Shown here: positions 1 through 7,494 of the stretch, one piece after another | Numbering within the stretch: the stretch's first letter is position 1 | How the letters are laid out: the number at the start of each line of letters is the position of its first letter | Assembly: GCF_009674625.1 (NCBI RefSeq) | Contig: NZ_WKJQ01000001.1 | Coordinates: 186,001 to 250,000, forward strand | Origin: Haloferax marinum | GTDB taxonomy: Archaea > Halobacteriota > Halobacteria > Halobacteriales > Haloferacaceae | Reading direction: 5' to 3' | DNA: 64,000 bases | Program-made: the position numbers and the translations under genes | Notes under the pieces: model-generated | The model's input: the letters and a program-made list of their open reading frames with translations, nothing else | What the model was told of the DNA's origin: nothing | Databases searched by the model: none

Positions 1-76
1 GGATGAGAACCCACTCGTCGTCACTGTCTTCTGGGACTCTGGCGAGCGCTACATGTCGACCGGGATGTTCGACTAA
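1..76 (+). CDS. Cysteine synthase family, C-terminal end (partial)
   Basis: Only the last 24 codons lie in the window, in the frame that stops with TAA at 74-76. The residues read DSGERYMSTGMFD at the end. This matches the conserved tail of PLP-dependent cysteine synthases (CysK/CysM), where a DSGERYLST motif closes the protein. The enzyme makes cysteine from O-acetylserine (or O-phosphoserine) and sulfide. The call rests on the tail motif alone, so a related fold-type II PLP enzyme such as cystathionine beta-synthase is possible. Confidence 0.7.
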   Translation, partial: DENPLVVTVFWDSGERYMSTGMFD

Positions 77-103
77 CCACCTCGGTGTTTCTTGCCCGGC
101 GTG

Positions 104-556
104 TTAGCCGCCGAATTCGTCTTCTGCCACTCGGACGACGACCGTCTCGTCGACGTCTCTGAGGTCGTACGAGGGGACCGCTCCATCGACCCGAGTGACG
201 TACATCGGTTCGACGAGTCGCCCATCTTCGATGCCGTAGATTGCCAGGTTGTCACCCGTCTCTTCCGGCCGAACGTCACCGTCGCGCACCTGTCGAGCGA
301 GCGCACGAGAGAGCCATTCGTCTTCGGAGATAGACGGTTCGAGGACGAGAGAGAACGCTGCGAAACGAACGAGATACCAGTTGAGGTCGTTCAGGAGCGA
401 GACTGCCGCACCGATACTCACGGTATCGACGGCTAACGAGTTTTCGAACGGTTCCGTGATGTCGTACGTCGAAAGCGCCGCACGGGCGGTGTCTCTCGAC
501 AACAACTCGTACTGGAGGTGGCTCCCTTCGGACCCGACGATACAGACCTGCGTCAC
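104..556 (-). CDS. Conserved haloarchaeal protein, DUF5804-like
   Basis: This 150-residue acidic protein has no membrane segment or signal peptide. It starts MTQVCIVGSEG and has a conserved-looking centre (SLLNDLNWYLVRF around residues 53-65) followed by EDEWLSRALA. The pattern resembles a haloarchaeal family I recall as DUF5804, whose function is unknown. It converges on the cysteine synthase gene and lies downstream of a small zinc-binding protein on the same strand, 42 bp away, so the two may be cotranscribed. I can infer no catalytic residues. The gene call is supported by codon usage and acidic composition; the family name is from memory. Confidence 0.65.
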   Translation of the reverse strand: MTQVCIVGSEGSHLQYELLSRDTARAALSTYDITEPFENSLAVDTVSIGAAVSLLNDLNWYLVRFAAFSLVLEPSISEDEWLSRALARQVRDGDVRPEETGDNLAIYGIEDGRLVEPMYVTRVDGAVPSYDLRDVDETVVVRVAEDEFGG

Positions 557-598
557 GTCGAGATGGACGGGACGGGTTCGGTAAAGCGGTTCCGGTAC

Positions 599-853
599 TT
601 ACGCGTGGGCAGTCCACTCGTCGGCACAGGCTTCGTCACAGAAGACGAAGCGCTGGCGCTCGAAAGAGAGCTTTCCGGGAGTGTCGATTTCGCGGTCGAG
701 AACCACCTGGTAGTGGTCATCCTGCATGTCGACGCGGCCGCGACACGCTGCACACCGCTCGACACTGTCGGCCCAGTTGCGCCGTGCTGCCCGGTGGACG
801 ACGCTCCACTCGGGGTCGGGATAACTGCGACTGGGACGCGAGGTTCGCGACAT
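599..853 (-). CDS. Small zinc-binding (TRASH/zinc-ribbon-like) protein
   Basis: This 84-residue protein starts at the ATG giving MSRTSRPSRSYPD; the frame is open for 21 more codons upstream, but those read through AT-rich promoter-like DNA. It has a CAAC pair near residue 34 and a FCDEAC pair near residue 72, two Cys pairs spaced as in a small zinc ribbon or TRASH-type metal-binding domain. Such proteins are common in haloarchaea and are often of unknown function, possibly nucleic-acid or metal sensing. A perfect 14-bp palindrome lies 39-52 bp upstream of the start, which could be an operator. It may form an operon with the downstream 150-residue protein. Confidence 0.6.
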   Translation of the reverse strand: MSRTSRPSRSYPDPEWSVVHRAARRNWADSVERCAACRGRVDMQDDHYQVVLDREIDTPGKLSFERQRFVFCDEACADEWTAHA

Positions 854-891
854 AGAAAATCTGTCGGGCTCGACGTAGATAAATCTAATTT

Positions 892-905
892 TGTACAATT
901 GTACA
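892..905. promoter_or_regulatory. Perfect 14-bp palindrome, possible operator
   Basis: TGTACAATTGTACA is its own reverse complement. It sits in an AT-rich stretch just upstream of the small zinc-binding protein gene (start at 853). Its position relative to that promoter suits a dimeric repressor site. The binding protein is unknown. Confidence 0.4.
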
Positions 906-1027
906 TGCGGAATCAATTAGTATAGTCTCTAATCCACGACTGTGGTGGCCATTTGAACACTTCTCGTGCCACCAGTTCTCGAACGAGTCGGTAGCACACA
1001 GCAGTCGCGTCGCGGCGGGGTCCGCGT

Positions 1028-2203
1028 TCAGTCGTCTCGTACGGACACGAGTTGACGGTTCTGTGCCGCAGCGACCACGAGTTCGAACAAGTCGTCGGGT
1101 TCGGCCGCTTCGACGGCGGACAGCGAGGCGTTCGTCTCGGGGAACGAGGGGGCGACTCGTTCACACCCGACCGGGAGCGTCGAGTCGGTGTAGGTCCCGA
1201 GTTCTCGCGCCGCTGCGACGATATCTGTCTTGTCGCGGGTGAACAGTGGTCGATGGACGGGGTAGTCGACGGCGGCCTCTGTCACCGCGATGTTCTCGCC
1301 GGTCTGACTCGACTTCTGGCCCAGCGATTCGCCAGTCACGATGGAGTGGGCGTGTTCGTCGTTCGCGATTTCGGCCGCAATCGCGAGCATCACTCGTCGA
1401 AGCGAGAGCATCCGCGTATCTTCGACGGTGTCCATCAGTCGCTGGACCACGTCGTCGCCCGGAACGACGTGGACACGCATGTCGAAGTTCGGGGCTCTCC
1501 GGGCGATGGTTCGGACCGTCTCGAGTGCGCGGGCACGGTGGTCTGCACCACCAAACTCCCCCAAATCGACGTAGACGGGGACGATTTCACAGCCTCGGCG
1601 CAGCATCTCCCACGTCGCGACGGGCGAGTCGATACCACCCGAGACGAGCGACACTGCCTTCCCTTGGGTGCCCAGTGGCAGGCCTCCCGGTCCGTCGAAC
1701 CGTCGAACCGAGATGTACGCCGCCTCCTCACGACACTCGACTCGGTACGTCCGCTCTGGGTCGTCCAAATCGACGGGTGCGCCGGTGGCATCAACGACGG
1801 CAGTTCCTGCCTCGCGTGCGATATCTCGCCCCGAGAAGTCGTGGGCGTCTTTCGGCCCGACTCGGTCTTCGTCGATGGCGAAACTCGCACCATCGGGGTG
1901 GTCTGCCGCCAACTCTCGACAGACCGCGACGATGTCGTCGAGTTCCGGGTCGCAGACGACGCTCGGTCGGGCCCAGACGACACCGGGGACTTCGGCGCAC
2001 GCTGCGGCGACCGCTTCGGGGGCTGTCGGGTCGCGGACGATAATCCGCGACCACTCCCGTTCGACGCGGCCTGAGAGCGACCGGTCGTCGAGGACTGCCT
2101 GCACGTTCTCCTGTAGGCGGCCCTCCATCTTCGCCCGAACGCTCGAACTCTTGGTTCCCACCTCGCCGTATCCGACGAGGACGACGTGCGCCGTCTCGTT
2201 CAC
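1028..2203 (-). CDS. thiI: tRNA 4-thiouridine synthetase ThiI
   Basis: This 391-residue protein adenylates U8 of tRNA and transfers sulfur to make 4-thiouridine; in some organisms it also supplies sulfur for thiamine. A THUMP domain covers roughly residues 60-165. The PP-loop motif SGGIDS is at 188-193, and GESLGQKSSQT near 292 is typical of the AANH domain. The conserved Cys in LPVGCERVAP is at 347, equivalent to the Cys that forms a disulfide with the rhodanese Cys in E. coli. The rhodanese domain itself is absent, as is usual for archaeal ThiI, so sulfur must come from another persulfide donor or from sulfide. It is transcribed away from the cysteine synthase side and may follow the MAT gene, with a 98-bp gap. 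Confidence 0.93.
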   Translation of the reverse strand: MNETAHVVLVGYGEVGTKSSSVRAKMEGRLQENVQAVLDDRSLSGRVEREWSRIIVRDPTAPEAVAAACAEVPGVVWARPSVVCDPELDDIVAVCRELAADHPDGASFAIDEDRVGPKDAHDFSGRDIAREAGTAVVDATGAPVDLDDPERTYRVECREEAAYISVRRFDGPGGLPLGTQGKAVSLVSGGIDSPVATWEMLRRGCEIVPVYVDLGEFGGADHRARALETVRTIARRAPNFDMRVHVVPGDDVVQRLMDTVEDTRMLSLRRVMLAIAAEIANDEHAHSIVTGESLGQKSSQTGENIAVTEAAVDYPVHRPLFTRDKTDIVAAARELGTYTDSTLPVGCERVAPSFPETNASLSAVEAAEPDDLFELVVAAAQNRQLVSVRDD

Positions 2204-2301
2204 ACGATGCGTTCTCTGTGGGTCGCCTTCAGCGTCTCGTTTCGAGTGGTAGCACTCGGTGAGAGAAGAAAAACGAACAGAACAGGGGTTCGCGTTCCTG
2301 C

Positions 2302-3510
2302 TCAGAACGTCGAGAGTTCGCCTTCGATAGTGCGCCGGGTGATGTCGGTCACGTCCGCGAGTTCGCGGTCGATGATTGCGACGACTTCGTCTTCGATGTC
2401 GGTGACGGTGACGCCGTCGTCGGTGATGACTTTCGCGTCAGCGACGTGCGGTTCGTCGATGGGGCGGCCAATCTGCGAGAGCAGTCGAACCTGCAGGTCG
2501 CGGATGCCGTCGACTTCGGCGACGACAGTCTCGGCGATGTGGGTCGAAAGCAGGTTGTAAATCTTCCCGATGTGGTTGACGGGGTTCTTGCCGGACGTCG
2601 CCTCCATACTCATGGGGCGGTTCGGCGTGATGAGGCCGTTTGCGCGGTTACCACGGCCGACAGACCCGTCGTCACCTTGCTCGGCGGACGTGCCAGTCGT
2701 CGTGAGGTAGATAGAGCCTTCTTCGTAGTCGTCGGCGGTGTTGACTTCGACGTTGACCTCGCGGTCGGTGTACTCGCTGGCGAGTTCGGTGACGTAGGCG
2801 CGGACGTCGTCGACGGCGGCGATGTAGTCGTCCATATCGTCGATGTAGGCGTCGACCATCGCGGCGGCGACGGTGACGTCGATGACGTCGCCCTCGCGCT
2901 TGCCCATAATCTTGATGTCCTGTCCGAGTTCGGGGTGGTCGCTTCCGTAGCGTGCGCCGTTGAGTGCGCGTTCCGTCTCGAGGACGATTTGCTCGGTTTC
3001 GGTGAGGGGTGCGTGGCCGACGCCGAAACTGGTGTCGTTGGCCATCGGGACCTCTTGGGTCTCTTCGCCGAACACGTCTTGGAGGTCGCCGGAGCCTTCA
3101 CCCAGTTTCACGTCGACGATGACGTCGGTGCCGACGTCGAGTTCGGGGAGGTTCTCCTTCAGGTAGTCACGGGCGGCGCGCAGGGCCGTCGCATCGACGG
3201 GGAGTTTCTGGTCGTCGTACTCCTTGGTCGCACGGCCGACGATGAGCAGATAGATGGGTTCGATGACTTCGCCACCGCCGAACGCGGGTGCGGCAGTGCC
3301 AGCGACGAGTTGCGTCTCGTCGGTGTTGTAGTGGAGCACCTTCCCGACGCGCTCGAGATAGAGATTCGAGAGTGCGCGGGAGACACTCTCTGCGATGCCG
3401 TCACAGATAGAGTCGGGGTGACCGATTCCTTTCCGTTCGACGATTTCGACCTCTTGGTCCTCGACCGCTCGCTTCTCGGCGGATTCGAGGCGGATGTTCC
3501 GATCAGTCAT
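2302..3510 (-). CDS. mat: S-adenosylmethionine synthetase, archaeal type
   Basis: This 402-residue enzyme makes S-adenosylmethionine from methionine and ATP in the cytosol. It belongs to the archaeal MAT family, which differs strongly from bacterial MetK. The N-terminal [11 protein letters not shown] motif (about residues 28-38) is diagnostic, followed by [11 protein letters not shown] and, further on, [12 protein letters not shown]. Length is normal for the family. The ATG at 3510 is supported by a TATA-like element (rc AGTTATAGAA at 3535-3544) about 30 nt upstream, giving a leaderless or nearly leaderless mRNA. SAM made here feeds other enzymes in the window, such as Dph2 and the m5C RNA methyltransferase. 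Confidence 0.95.
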   Translation of the reverse strand: MTDRNIRLESAEKRAVEDQEVEIVERKGIGHPDSICDGIAESVSRALSNLYLERVGKVLHYNTDETQLVAGTAAPAFGGGEVIEPIYLLIVGRATKEYDDQKLPVDATALRAARDYLKENLPELDVGTDVIVDVKLGEGSGDLQDVFGEETQEVPMANDTSFGVGHAPLTETEQIVLETERALNGARYGSDHPELGQDIKIMGKREGDVIDVTVAAAMVDAYIDDMDDYIAAVDDVRAYVTELASEYTDREVNVEVNTADDYEEGSIYLTTTGTSAEQGDDGSVGRGNRANGLITPNRPMSMEATSGKNPVNHIGKIYNLLSTHIAETVVAEVDGIRDLQVRLLSQIGRPIDEPHVADAKVITDDGVTVTDIEDEVVAIIDRELADVTDITRRTIEGELSTF

Positions 3511-3534
3511 TATCCAGACGTACCCAGTGGGCCG

Positions 3535-3544
3535 TTCTATAACT
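3535..3544 (-). promoter_or_regulatory. TATA-like box of the MAT gene
   Basis: The minus strand reads AGTTATAGAA, centred about 30 nt before the MAT start at 3510, the normal spacing for a haloarchaeal leaderless promoter. Confidence 0.5.
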
Positions 3545-3606
3545 TGCGGAAACCTTGCTCCGATTGTATATTACTGACAAACATCTTTGGCCGAAACGAC
3601 CCGGTG

Positions 3607-4164
3607 TCACTCCTCGGGGGCACCGAGTAACATCCCGAGGTAGGACGTCCGAATCTGGTCGTCTGGGTCGAGACCGAGTGTCTCGAGGACGGAAAACACT
3701 CCCTCGCGGGCCTCGTCCACACCGGATTCGACTTCGATTTCGACTTCGACGAACTCGCCGAGGCCGGAGACGGCGTCGAGTGAGATGGTGTGTTCGTCGA
3801 GCACGAACCGCTCGCGCTGTTTTTCCACCGTCGCCGCGGGGTCGAAGCCGACGGCAGTGAAGATTTCGCCCATCGTCTCGCCGTCGTCGACACCGGTTTC
3901 GTACTCACGGCGTGTCTTCGACGACTCGTCCACGAGTGGCCCTTTGTAGGTGACGTTGGTCTCTTCGGCGACGACGGTTCCCGATTCGTATCGTGACTCG
4001 TGCCGGAGCCGGAGCGCCTCGTCGGTCGCTGCGAAATCTTTGTGCGGTGCGTCGTAGTAGGTGTCGACTTGCGTGACGCGATTGACTTGCGTCGCCCCTT
4101 CTGCTTCGAGACGTTCGCGGACGACTTCGTGGTCGGCGCGGACCTTGACCTCGACTTCGTACAT
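3607..4164 (-). CDS. cyaB: CYTH domain protein, class IV adenylate cyclase (CyaB) type
   Basis: This 185-residue protein begins MYEVEVKVRAD, which contains the ExExK signature of CYTH enzymes at residues 3-7. The alternating charged strands (ALRLRHES, FVEVEIEVE) fit the eight-stranded triphosphate tunnel. CYTH proteins act on triphosphates: CyaB-type members can make cAMP, and others are thiamine-triphosphatases or inorganic triphosphatases. Archaeal members are usually labelled class IV adenylate cyclase without proof of cAMP synthesis. The frame stays open far upstream through the neighbouring gene, but the ExExK motif must be N-terminal, which fixes the start at 4164. It is divergent from the FKBP gene. 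Confidence 0.85.
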   Translation of the reverse strand: MYEVEVKVRADHEVVRERLEAEGATQVNRVTQVDTYYDAPHKDFAATDEALRLRHESRYESGTVVAEETNVTYKGPLVDESSKTRREYETGVDDGETMGEIFTAVGFDPAATVEKQRERFVLDEHTISLDAVSGLGEFVEVEIEVESGVDEAREGVFSVLETLGLDPDDQIRTSYLGMLLGAPEE

Positions 4165-4354
4165 ACTCGCGGCGAGGTGTGACATCGACAAAAGGGTGGT
4201 CTCTCCGGGCCACCTCCCGGTTTGGTCTCGCCTTCCCGGTTCGGTCTCGTCTCTGTGAGCGGTGTGGTATCGGGTCTCTTCGGCACTTCTGGGCCTTCCT
4301 CCACCCGATTCGACGCATCTGGATGCGTGACCCGGTCTGCGGCGGGAAACGTGA

Positions 4355-4363
4355 TTCTTAAGG
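4355..4363 (+). promoter_or_regulatory. TATA-like box of the FKBP isomerase gene
   Basis: TTCTTAAGG is centred 28 nt before the ATG at 4387. There is no Shine-Dalgarno sequence, which fits a leaderless transcript. Confidence 0.5.
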
Positions 4364-4386
4364 GTCACACGAATCACGTAGGGTGT

Positions 4387-5322
4387 ATGAGCGACGAACC
4401 GCAGGCGGAGGCCGAGCAGGTCGATGAAGAGGTCGAGTCTGGTATTCAGGACGGCGACTTCGTCCGCCTCGCATACACAGTTCGAACGGTCGATGACGGC
4501 GACGTCGTCGACACCACGAGTAAGGAAGTGGCCGAAGAGGCCGAAATCGACGTCGAGGGCTACGAATTCGAGCCTCGCGTCGTCATCGTCGGTGCCGGTC
4601 ACGTCTTCCCCGAAGTCGACGACGCCCTGATGGGCGCCGAAGTCGGCGACGAAGGAACCGTCGAGATTCCGGCCGCCGACGCGTTCGGCGAGTACGACGA
4701 CGACGAGGTGCGCACGGTCAGCGCCAACAAGATCGACGAAGACGACCGCTACCCCGGTGCACAGGTCCAGATCGACGGCGAACAGGGCCGTCTCGAGACC
4801 ATCATCGGTGGCCGCGCACGCGTCAACTTCAACCACCCGCTCGCGGGCGAGGACCTCGAATACGAGTACGAAGTCCTCGACATCGTCGACGACCGTGAAG
4901 AGCAGGCCGCTGGCCTCCTCGGCATGTACCTCCAGCAGGCCCCCGAGGTGTGGGTCCAGACGGACGAAGTCGAAGAAGAGCAGGTCGTCGAGTCTGACGA
5001 CGACGACGAAGACGCAGAACCCGAGACGGAGACCGTCACCGTCGAGAAGGACACGCTGTACATCGAAGCGACGCAGCAGATGACGATGAACCAGCAGTGG
5101 ATGTTCTCCAAGCAGCAGATTGCGCAGGACATCATGCAGCGTCTCGACATCGACCGCGTCATCGTCCAGGAGACCATCGAGGGCGGCATGGGCGGCATGG
5201 GCGGCCTCGGCGGCATGATGGGCGGCGCAGGCGGCGCTGACATCGAAGAGGCAATCGAAGACGTCGACATCGACGCCGAAGAACTCGCCGCGGAACTCGA
5301 CGCCGAAGAGACCGAAGAGTAA
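4387..5322 (+). CDS. slyD: FKBP-type (SlyD-like) peptidyl-prolyl cis-trans isomerase with long C-terminal extension
   Basis: This 311-residue protein has a SlyD-type FKBP domain in the first 160 residues: DGDFVRLAYTVRT, an inserted flap region, and FNHPLAGEDLEYEYEVLDI, the typical end of the fold. An acidic linker (DDDDEDAEPE) leads to a second module that includes a Gln/Met-rich stretch (QQMTMNQQWMFSKQQIAQD) and a GGMGG repeat. The tail is very acidic. SlyD-like proteins speed proline isomerisation and act as chaperones; the insert-in-flap domain binds unfolded chains. The extension of about 150 residues is typical of haloarchaeal members. Upstream codons in the same frame are promoter DNA; the ATG at 4387 has a TATA box at the right spacing. 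Confidence 0.9.
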   Translation: MSDEPQAEAEQVDEEVESGIQDGDFVRLAYTVRTVDDGDVVDTTSKEVAEEAEIDVEGYEFEPRVVIVGAGHVFPEVDDALMGAEVGDEGTVEIPAADAFGEYDDDEVRTVSANKIDEDDRYPGAQVQIDGEQGRLETIIGGRARVNFNHPLAGEDLEYEYEVLDIVDDREEQAAGLLGMYLQQAPEVWVQTDEVEEEQVVESDDDDEDAEPETETVTVEKDTLYIEATQQMTMNQQWMFSKQQIAQDIMQRLDIDRVIVQETIEGGMGGMGGLGGMMGGAGGADIEEAIEDVDIDAEELAAELDAEETEE

Positions 5323-5397
5323 GCGAGTCACTCCGCCGCTTCTCGACTTCGTGAACCGGCGGCTTCTTGATTCTCGCCTTCCGACCGCCAGGTAGCT

Positions 5398-5664
5398 ATG
5401 GCTTCGTCAGACGCTGCGGCGGCGATGGACCTCCGTGACCGTTCGGACCTGTACGTCGCACTCGTCGCTGGACTCTGTACCGTCGGTCTGACGCTGGCGC
5501 TCGAATACGGTGCCGGTGTCGAGGTGTCGTTCGTCTATCGGCTCTCACCACTCGTGCCGTACTTCGCCTTCGTCTTCACTCGCGGCGCAGCGCTCTCGAC
5601 TCGCGCGTGGATGGCACTCGTCGCGGCCGTCACACTCGGCACGTTCGGCTTCTTCGCGTTCTAA
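5398..5664 (+). CDS. Small membrane protein, haloarchaeal
   Basis: This 88-residue protein has a short soluble N-terminus (MASSDAAAAMDLRDR) and three hydrophobic stretches, at about residues 19-36, 45-64 and 70-88. The last two are short, so two or three membrane segments are possible. It ends in a hydrophobic run (TLGTFGFFAF). I recognise no function. It follows the FKBP gene by 75 bp on the same strand and converges on the KaiC-like gene. Codon use matches its neighbours, so it is likely a real gene. Confidence 0.6.
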   Translation: MASSDAAAAMDLRDRSDLYVALVAGLCTVGLTLALEYGAGVEVSFVYRLSPLVPYFAFVFTRGAALSTRAWMALVAAVTLGTFGFFAF

Positions 5665-5670
5665 AGGCGC

Positions 5671-5709
5671 TCGGGATTAGACGATGTGACGTTCGGGATT
5701 AGGCGATGT
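5671..5709. repeat. 22-bp tandem duplication covering a stop codon
   Basis: TCGGGATTAGACGATGT (5671-5687) recurs with one change at 5693-5709, a period of 22 bp. The second copy contains the TAA stop (5699-5701) of the KaiC-like gene on the minus strand. The first copy carries a spare in the same orientation. Confidence 0.85.
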
Positions 5710-6322
5710 CGCGACTGGTGTCGACTGTCACCTGGTCGGCGAGTCTGAGTTTGATGGTCTCGCTGAGTGCCTGCCCACCGCGGAACTTCGGAACGGCCAG
5801 TCGGTTCTCTATCTCCGACGTCTCGATCTTCGTCGAGAGGTCGAACACGATGTCGGCCATGTGTTCGGTCAAGTCGCGGTTCTGCGGGACCGACTCGCCC
5901 TTGAGACCGTGGAGGACGGTGAGCCCGCGCGTGTTGACCATGTGCGTCTGGAGGCCGTTGAGGAACTTCCGATAGCGTGGCACCTCGTTTCGTTCGAGGA
6001 TGTCCACCACGTCGATGATGAGGTTCGCGCCTTCGGGTAAGTCGCGGACGAGTTTGTTCGCCGTGTCGAGCGGCGCGTCTCCGCCGACGTCGCGAATGGT
6101 CGGATTCCCCGTTGGATTTGGACAGCGTTCCAGTGCGTCGCTGACGGCGACTTCCGACCGGAGCGTCGTAATCCACAGCGTCCCGCGCGTCCTCGTCAGT
6201 TCGTTCAAGAAGAGCTCTGACTGGCTTGCAGGGTCCGCCGCGAGGAGGACGACGCTCCCTGCGGGGATGCCACCGCCGAGTTGACGGTCGAGCACGTCGA
6301 TTCCTGTCGCCAGCCGAGACAT
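5699..6322 (-). CDS. RecA/KaiC/RAD55-like protein with degenerate P-loop
   Basis: This 207-residue protein starts MSRLATGIDVLDRQLGGGIP, the classic entry into the KaiC/GvpD/RAD55 branch of RecA-fold ATPases. The next strand-loop reads LLAADPASQSELF, where active members have GxxGxGKT/S, so the Walker A lysine and glycines are missing. The Walker B-like strand LIIDVVDIL is present near residue 105. Such proteins occur widely in haloarchaea and are sometimes called HTR-like. The protein probably binds nucleotide poorly or acts as a regulatory partner. Its start lies 27 nt after the stop of the MinD-like gene on the same strand, so the two are likely one operon. The start at 6322 is chosen because the motif begins there. 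Confidence 0.75.
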   Translation of the reverse strand: MSRLATGIDVLDRQLGGGIPAGSVVLLAADPASQSELFLNELTRTRGTLWITTLRSEVAVSDALERCPNPTGNPTIRDVGGDAPLDTANKLVRDLPEGANLIIDVVDILERNEVPRYRKFLNGLQTHMVNTRGLTVLHGLKGESVPQNRDLTEHMADIVFDLSTKIETSEIENRLAVPKFRGGQALSETIKLRLADQVTVDTSRDIA

Positions 6323-6348
6323 ACACACTACTATGAGAGTCAACCATA

Positions 6349-6945
6349 TTATGTCTTCAGGCCGATCGTGTCGGAAATTCTACTGTATGCGGCACGAACT
6401 GGTGGCTGGGCGAGGACGGGTGATGCTTCGTCGGGAACCGTCCCGAGGACCGGTGCGCCGACGAGTTCTTCGACCGCACCCGGTGCGAGGCGAGCGCGAG
6501 AGACCACAGTTCCAACGACTGGCGTCCCGAGCGCGCGAGCCATCGCCGCCGTCTTCGCAGCGTCGCGCAGGGCAGGTGCGCACAACTGGGTGACGACGAC
6601 GACTGCATCGGCGACTCGGAGCGGTGTCGCTGCGTCGGGGCCTGCCCCGGCGGGACAGTCGACGACTGCGTGTCGGTTGTCGTCTGCGACAGTTCGAAGC
6701 CATCGCTCGAAGGCGTCGTCGTCTATCCCAGGTGGCGGCGAGAGAACCGATACCGTCGGGTCGTCAGGGTGTCGTCGCGGTTCGAGTGTTTCATCGTCAG
6801 TTCGTTCGACTCCGGCCATCGAGTGGAGGTTCGGCATGTCCCGGTCTGCGTCGACTGCGAGAATCTCCTCGTCGAACGCCCGTGACAGGCCGAGTGTCGT
6901 CGTCGTCTTTCCGGTGCCGCCTTTGCCGCCCGCGATTGCCAACAT
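6349..6945 (-). CDS. minD: MinD/ParA-family P-loop ATPase
   Basis: This 198-residue protein starts MLAIAGGKGGTGKTTTTLG, with the deviant Walker A motif KGGTGKT at 8-14 that defines the MinD/ParA/SIMIBI class. The switch residues AVDADRD follow at 30-36, and VVDCPAGAG near residue 94 is the Walker B. MinD/ParA proteins are dimeric ATPases that position cell components or load partners. The protein is shorter than bacterial MinD (about 270) and lacks an obvious C-terminal membrane helix, so a cytosolic role is more likely. Haloferax has several MinD homologues; by context this may be the one I recall as MinD3. It is upstream of, and probably cotranscribed with, the KaiC-like gene. Confidence 0.85.
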   Translation of the reverse strand: MLAIAGGKGGTGKTTTTLGLSRAFDEEILAVDADRDMPNLHSMAGVERTDDETLEPRRHPDDPTVSVLSPPPGIDDDAFERWLRTVADDNRHAVVDCPAGAGPDAATPLRVADAVVVVTQLCAPALRDAAKTAAMARALGTPVVGTVVSRARLAPGAVEELVGAPVLGTVPDEASPVLAQPPVRAAYSRISDTIGLKT

Positions 6946-7027
6946 AGCACGGGCTGGTCCCGTGTTCGTATTTGAAGCTACGGCGACAGCCGAATTCAGA
7001 GAAAACAGCAGCGTCCGAAACAACAAC

Positions 7028-7081
7028 GTCCGGATTAGTCGTTACAACAACCGCGTCCGGGTTAGTCGTTACAACAACCGC
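7028..7081. repeat. 27-bp tandem duplication covering a stop codon
   Basis: Two 27-bp units (7028-7054 and 7055-7081) differ at one position (7034 versus 7061). The right unit includes the stop codon (7062-7064) and last codons of the YlbF-like gene; the left unit repeats the same stop codon beyond the gene. Confidence 0.9.
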
Positions 7082-7436
7082 CGGCCTCGCCACCGAAATC
7101 GACGGCGAGCGGTTCGGAGATGGCTTCGTTGACTTTCTCCAACTCGCCGACCATCTCGGCTTGTGCGAGGAGATACTCTTCCATCACGGGCAGGGAGTGG
7201 AGTTCGTCCTGTGCGGCCTGTACCTTCTGGAGGCCTTCTTGCGTCGCCTCGCCCAGTTGTCGGGAGACGTTGAACTCCTCGCGCAGTTGGTTGAACTCGG
7301 CGATGAGCTCTTGTGCCTCGTCGTCGGCTTCCACCGCCGCCTTCGCCTCTTCGTACTGTTCGTACTTGGGGTGGTCGGCGATGGCTTCGCCCAGTTCACG
7401 GCCGAGTTCTTCGAGCCGCGTCGTCTGCGTGCTCAT
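7062..7436 (-). CDS. YlbF/YmcA family protein
   Basis: This 124-residue all-helical protein (MSTQTTRLEELGRELGEAI at the start, QELIAEFNQLREEFNV in the middle) matches the YlbF/YmcA family. In Bacillus its members form the Y-complex that affects RNA processing and development. The tail ends GGCCND, with two adjacent cysteines that could hold a metal or iron-sulfur cluster, as in the bacterial complex. The family role in archaea is unknown. It is upstream of the MinD-like gene on the same strand with a gap of about 117 bp that holds a tandem duplication of its own 3' end. Confidence 0.75.
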   Translation of the reverse strand: MSTQTTRLEELGRELGEAIADHPKYEQYEEAKAAVEADDEAQELIAEFNQLREEFNVSRQLGEATQEGLQKVQAAQDELHSLPVMEEYLLAQAEMVGELEKVNEAISEPLAVDFGGEAGGCCND

Positions 7437-7494
7437 AGCCGCGCGTTAGGGGCCGAGCACTTTCAACCTGCCGAAGGGGGACGTACTCGTGTGG

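Noticed and set aside
1052..2074. Long + strand frame opposite thiI
   Set aside because: High GC makes long antisense frames common; thiI on the minus strand has all family motifs.
4165..5331. Minus strand frame extending the CYTH protein through the FKBP gene
   Set aside because: The CYTH ExExK motif must be at the N-terminus, and the extension is antisense to the FKBP isomerase.
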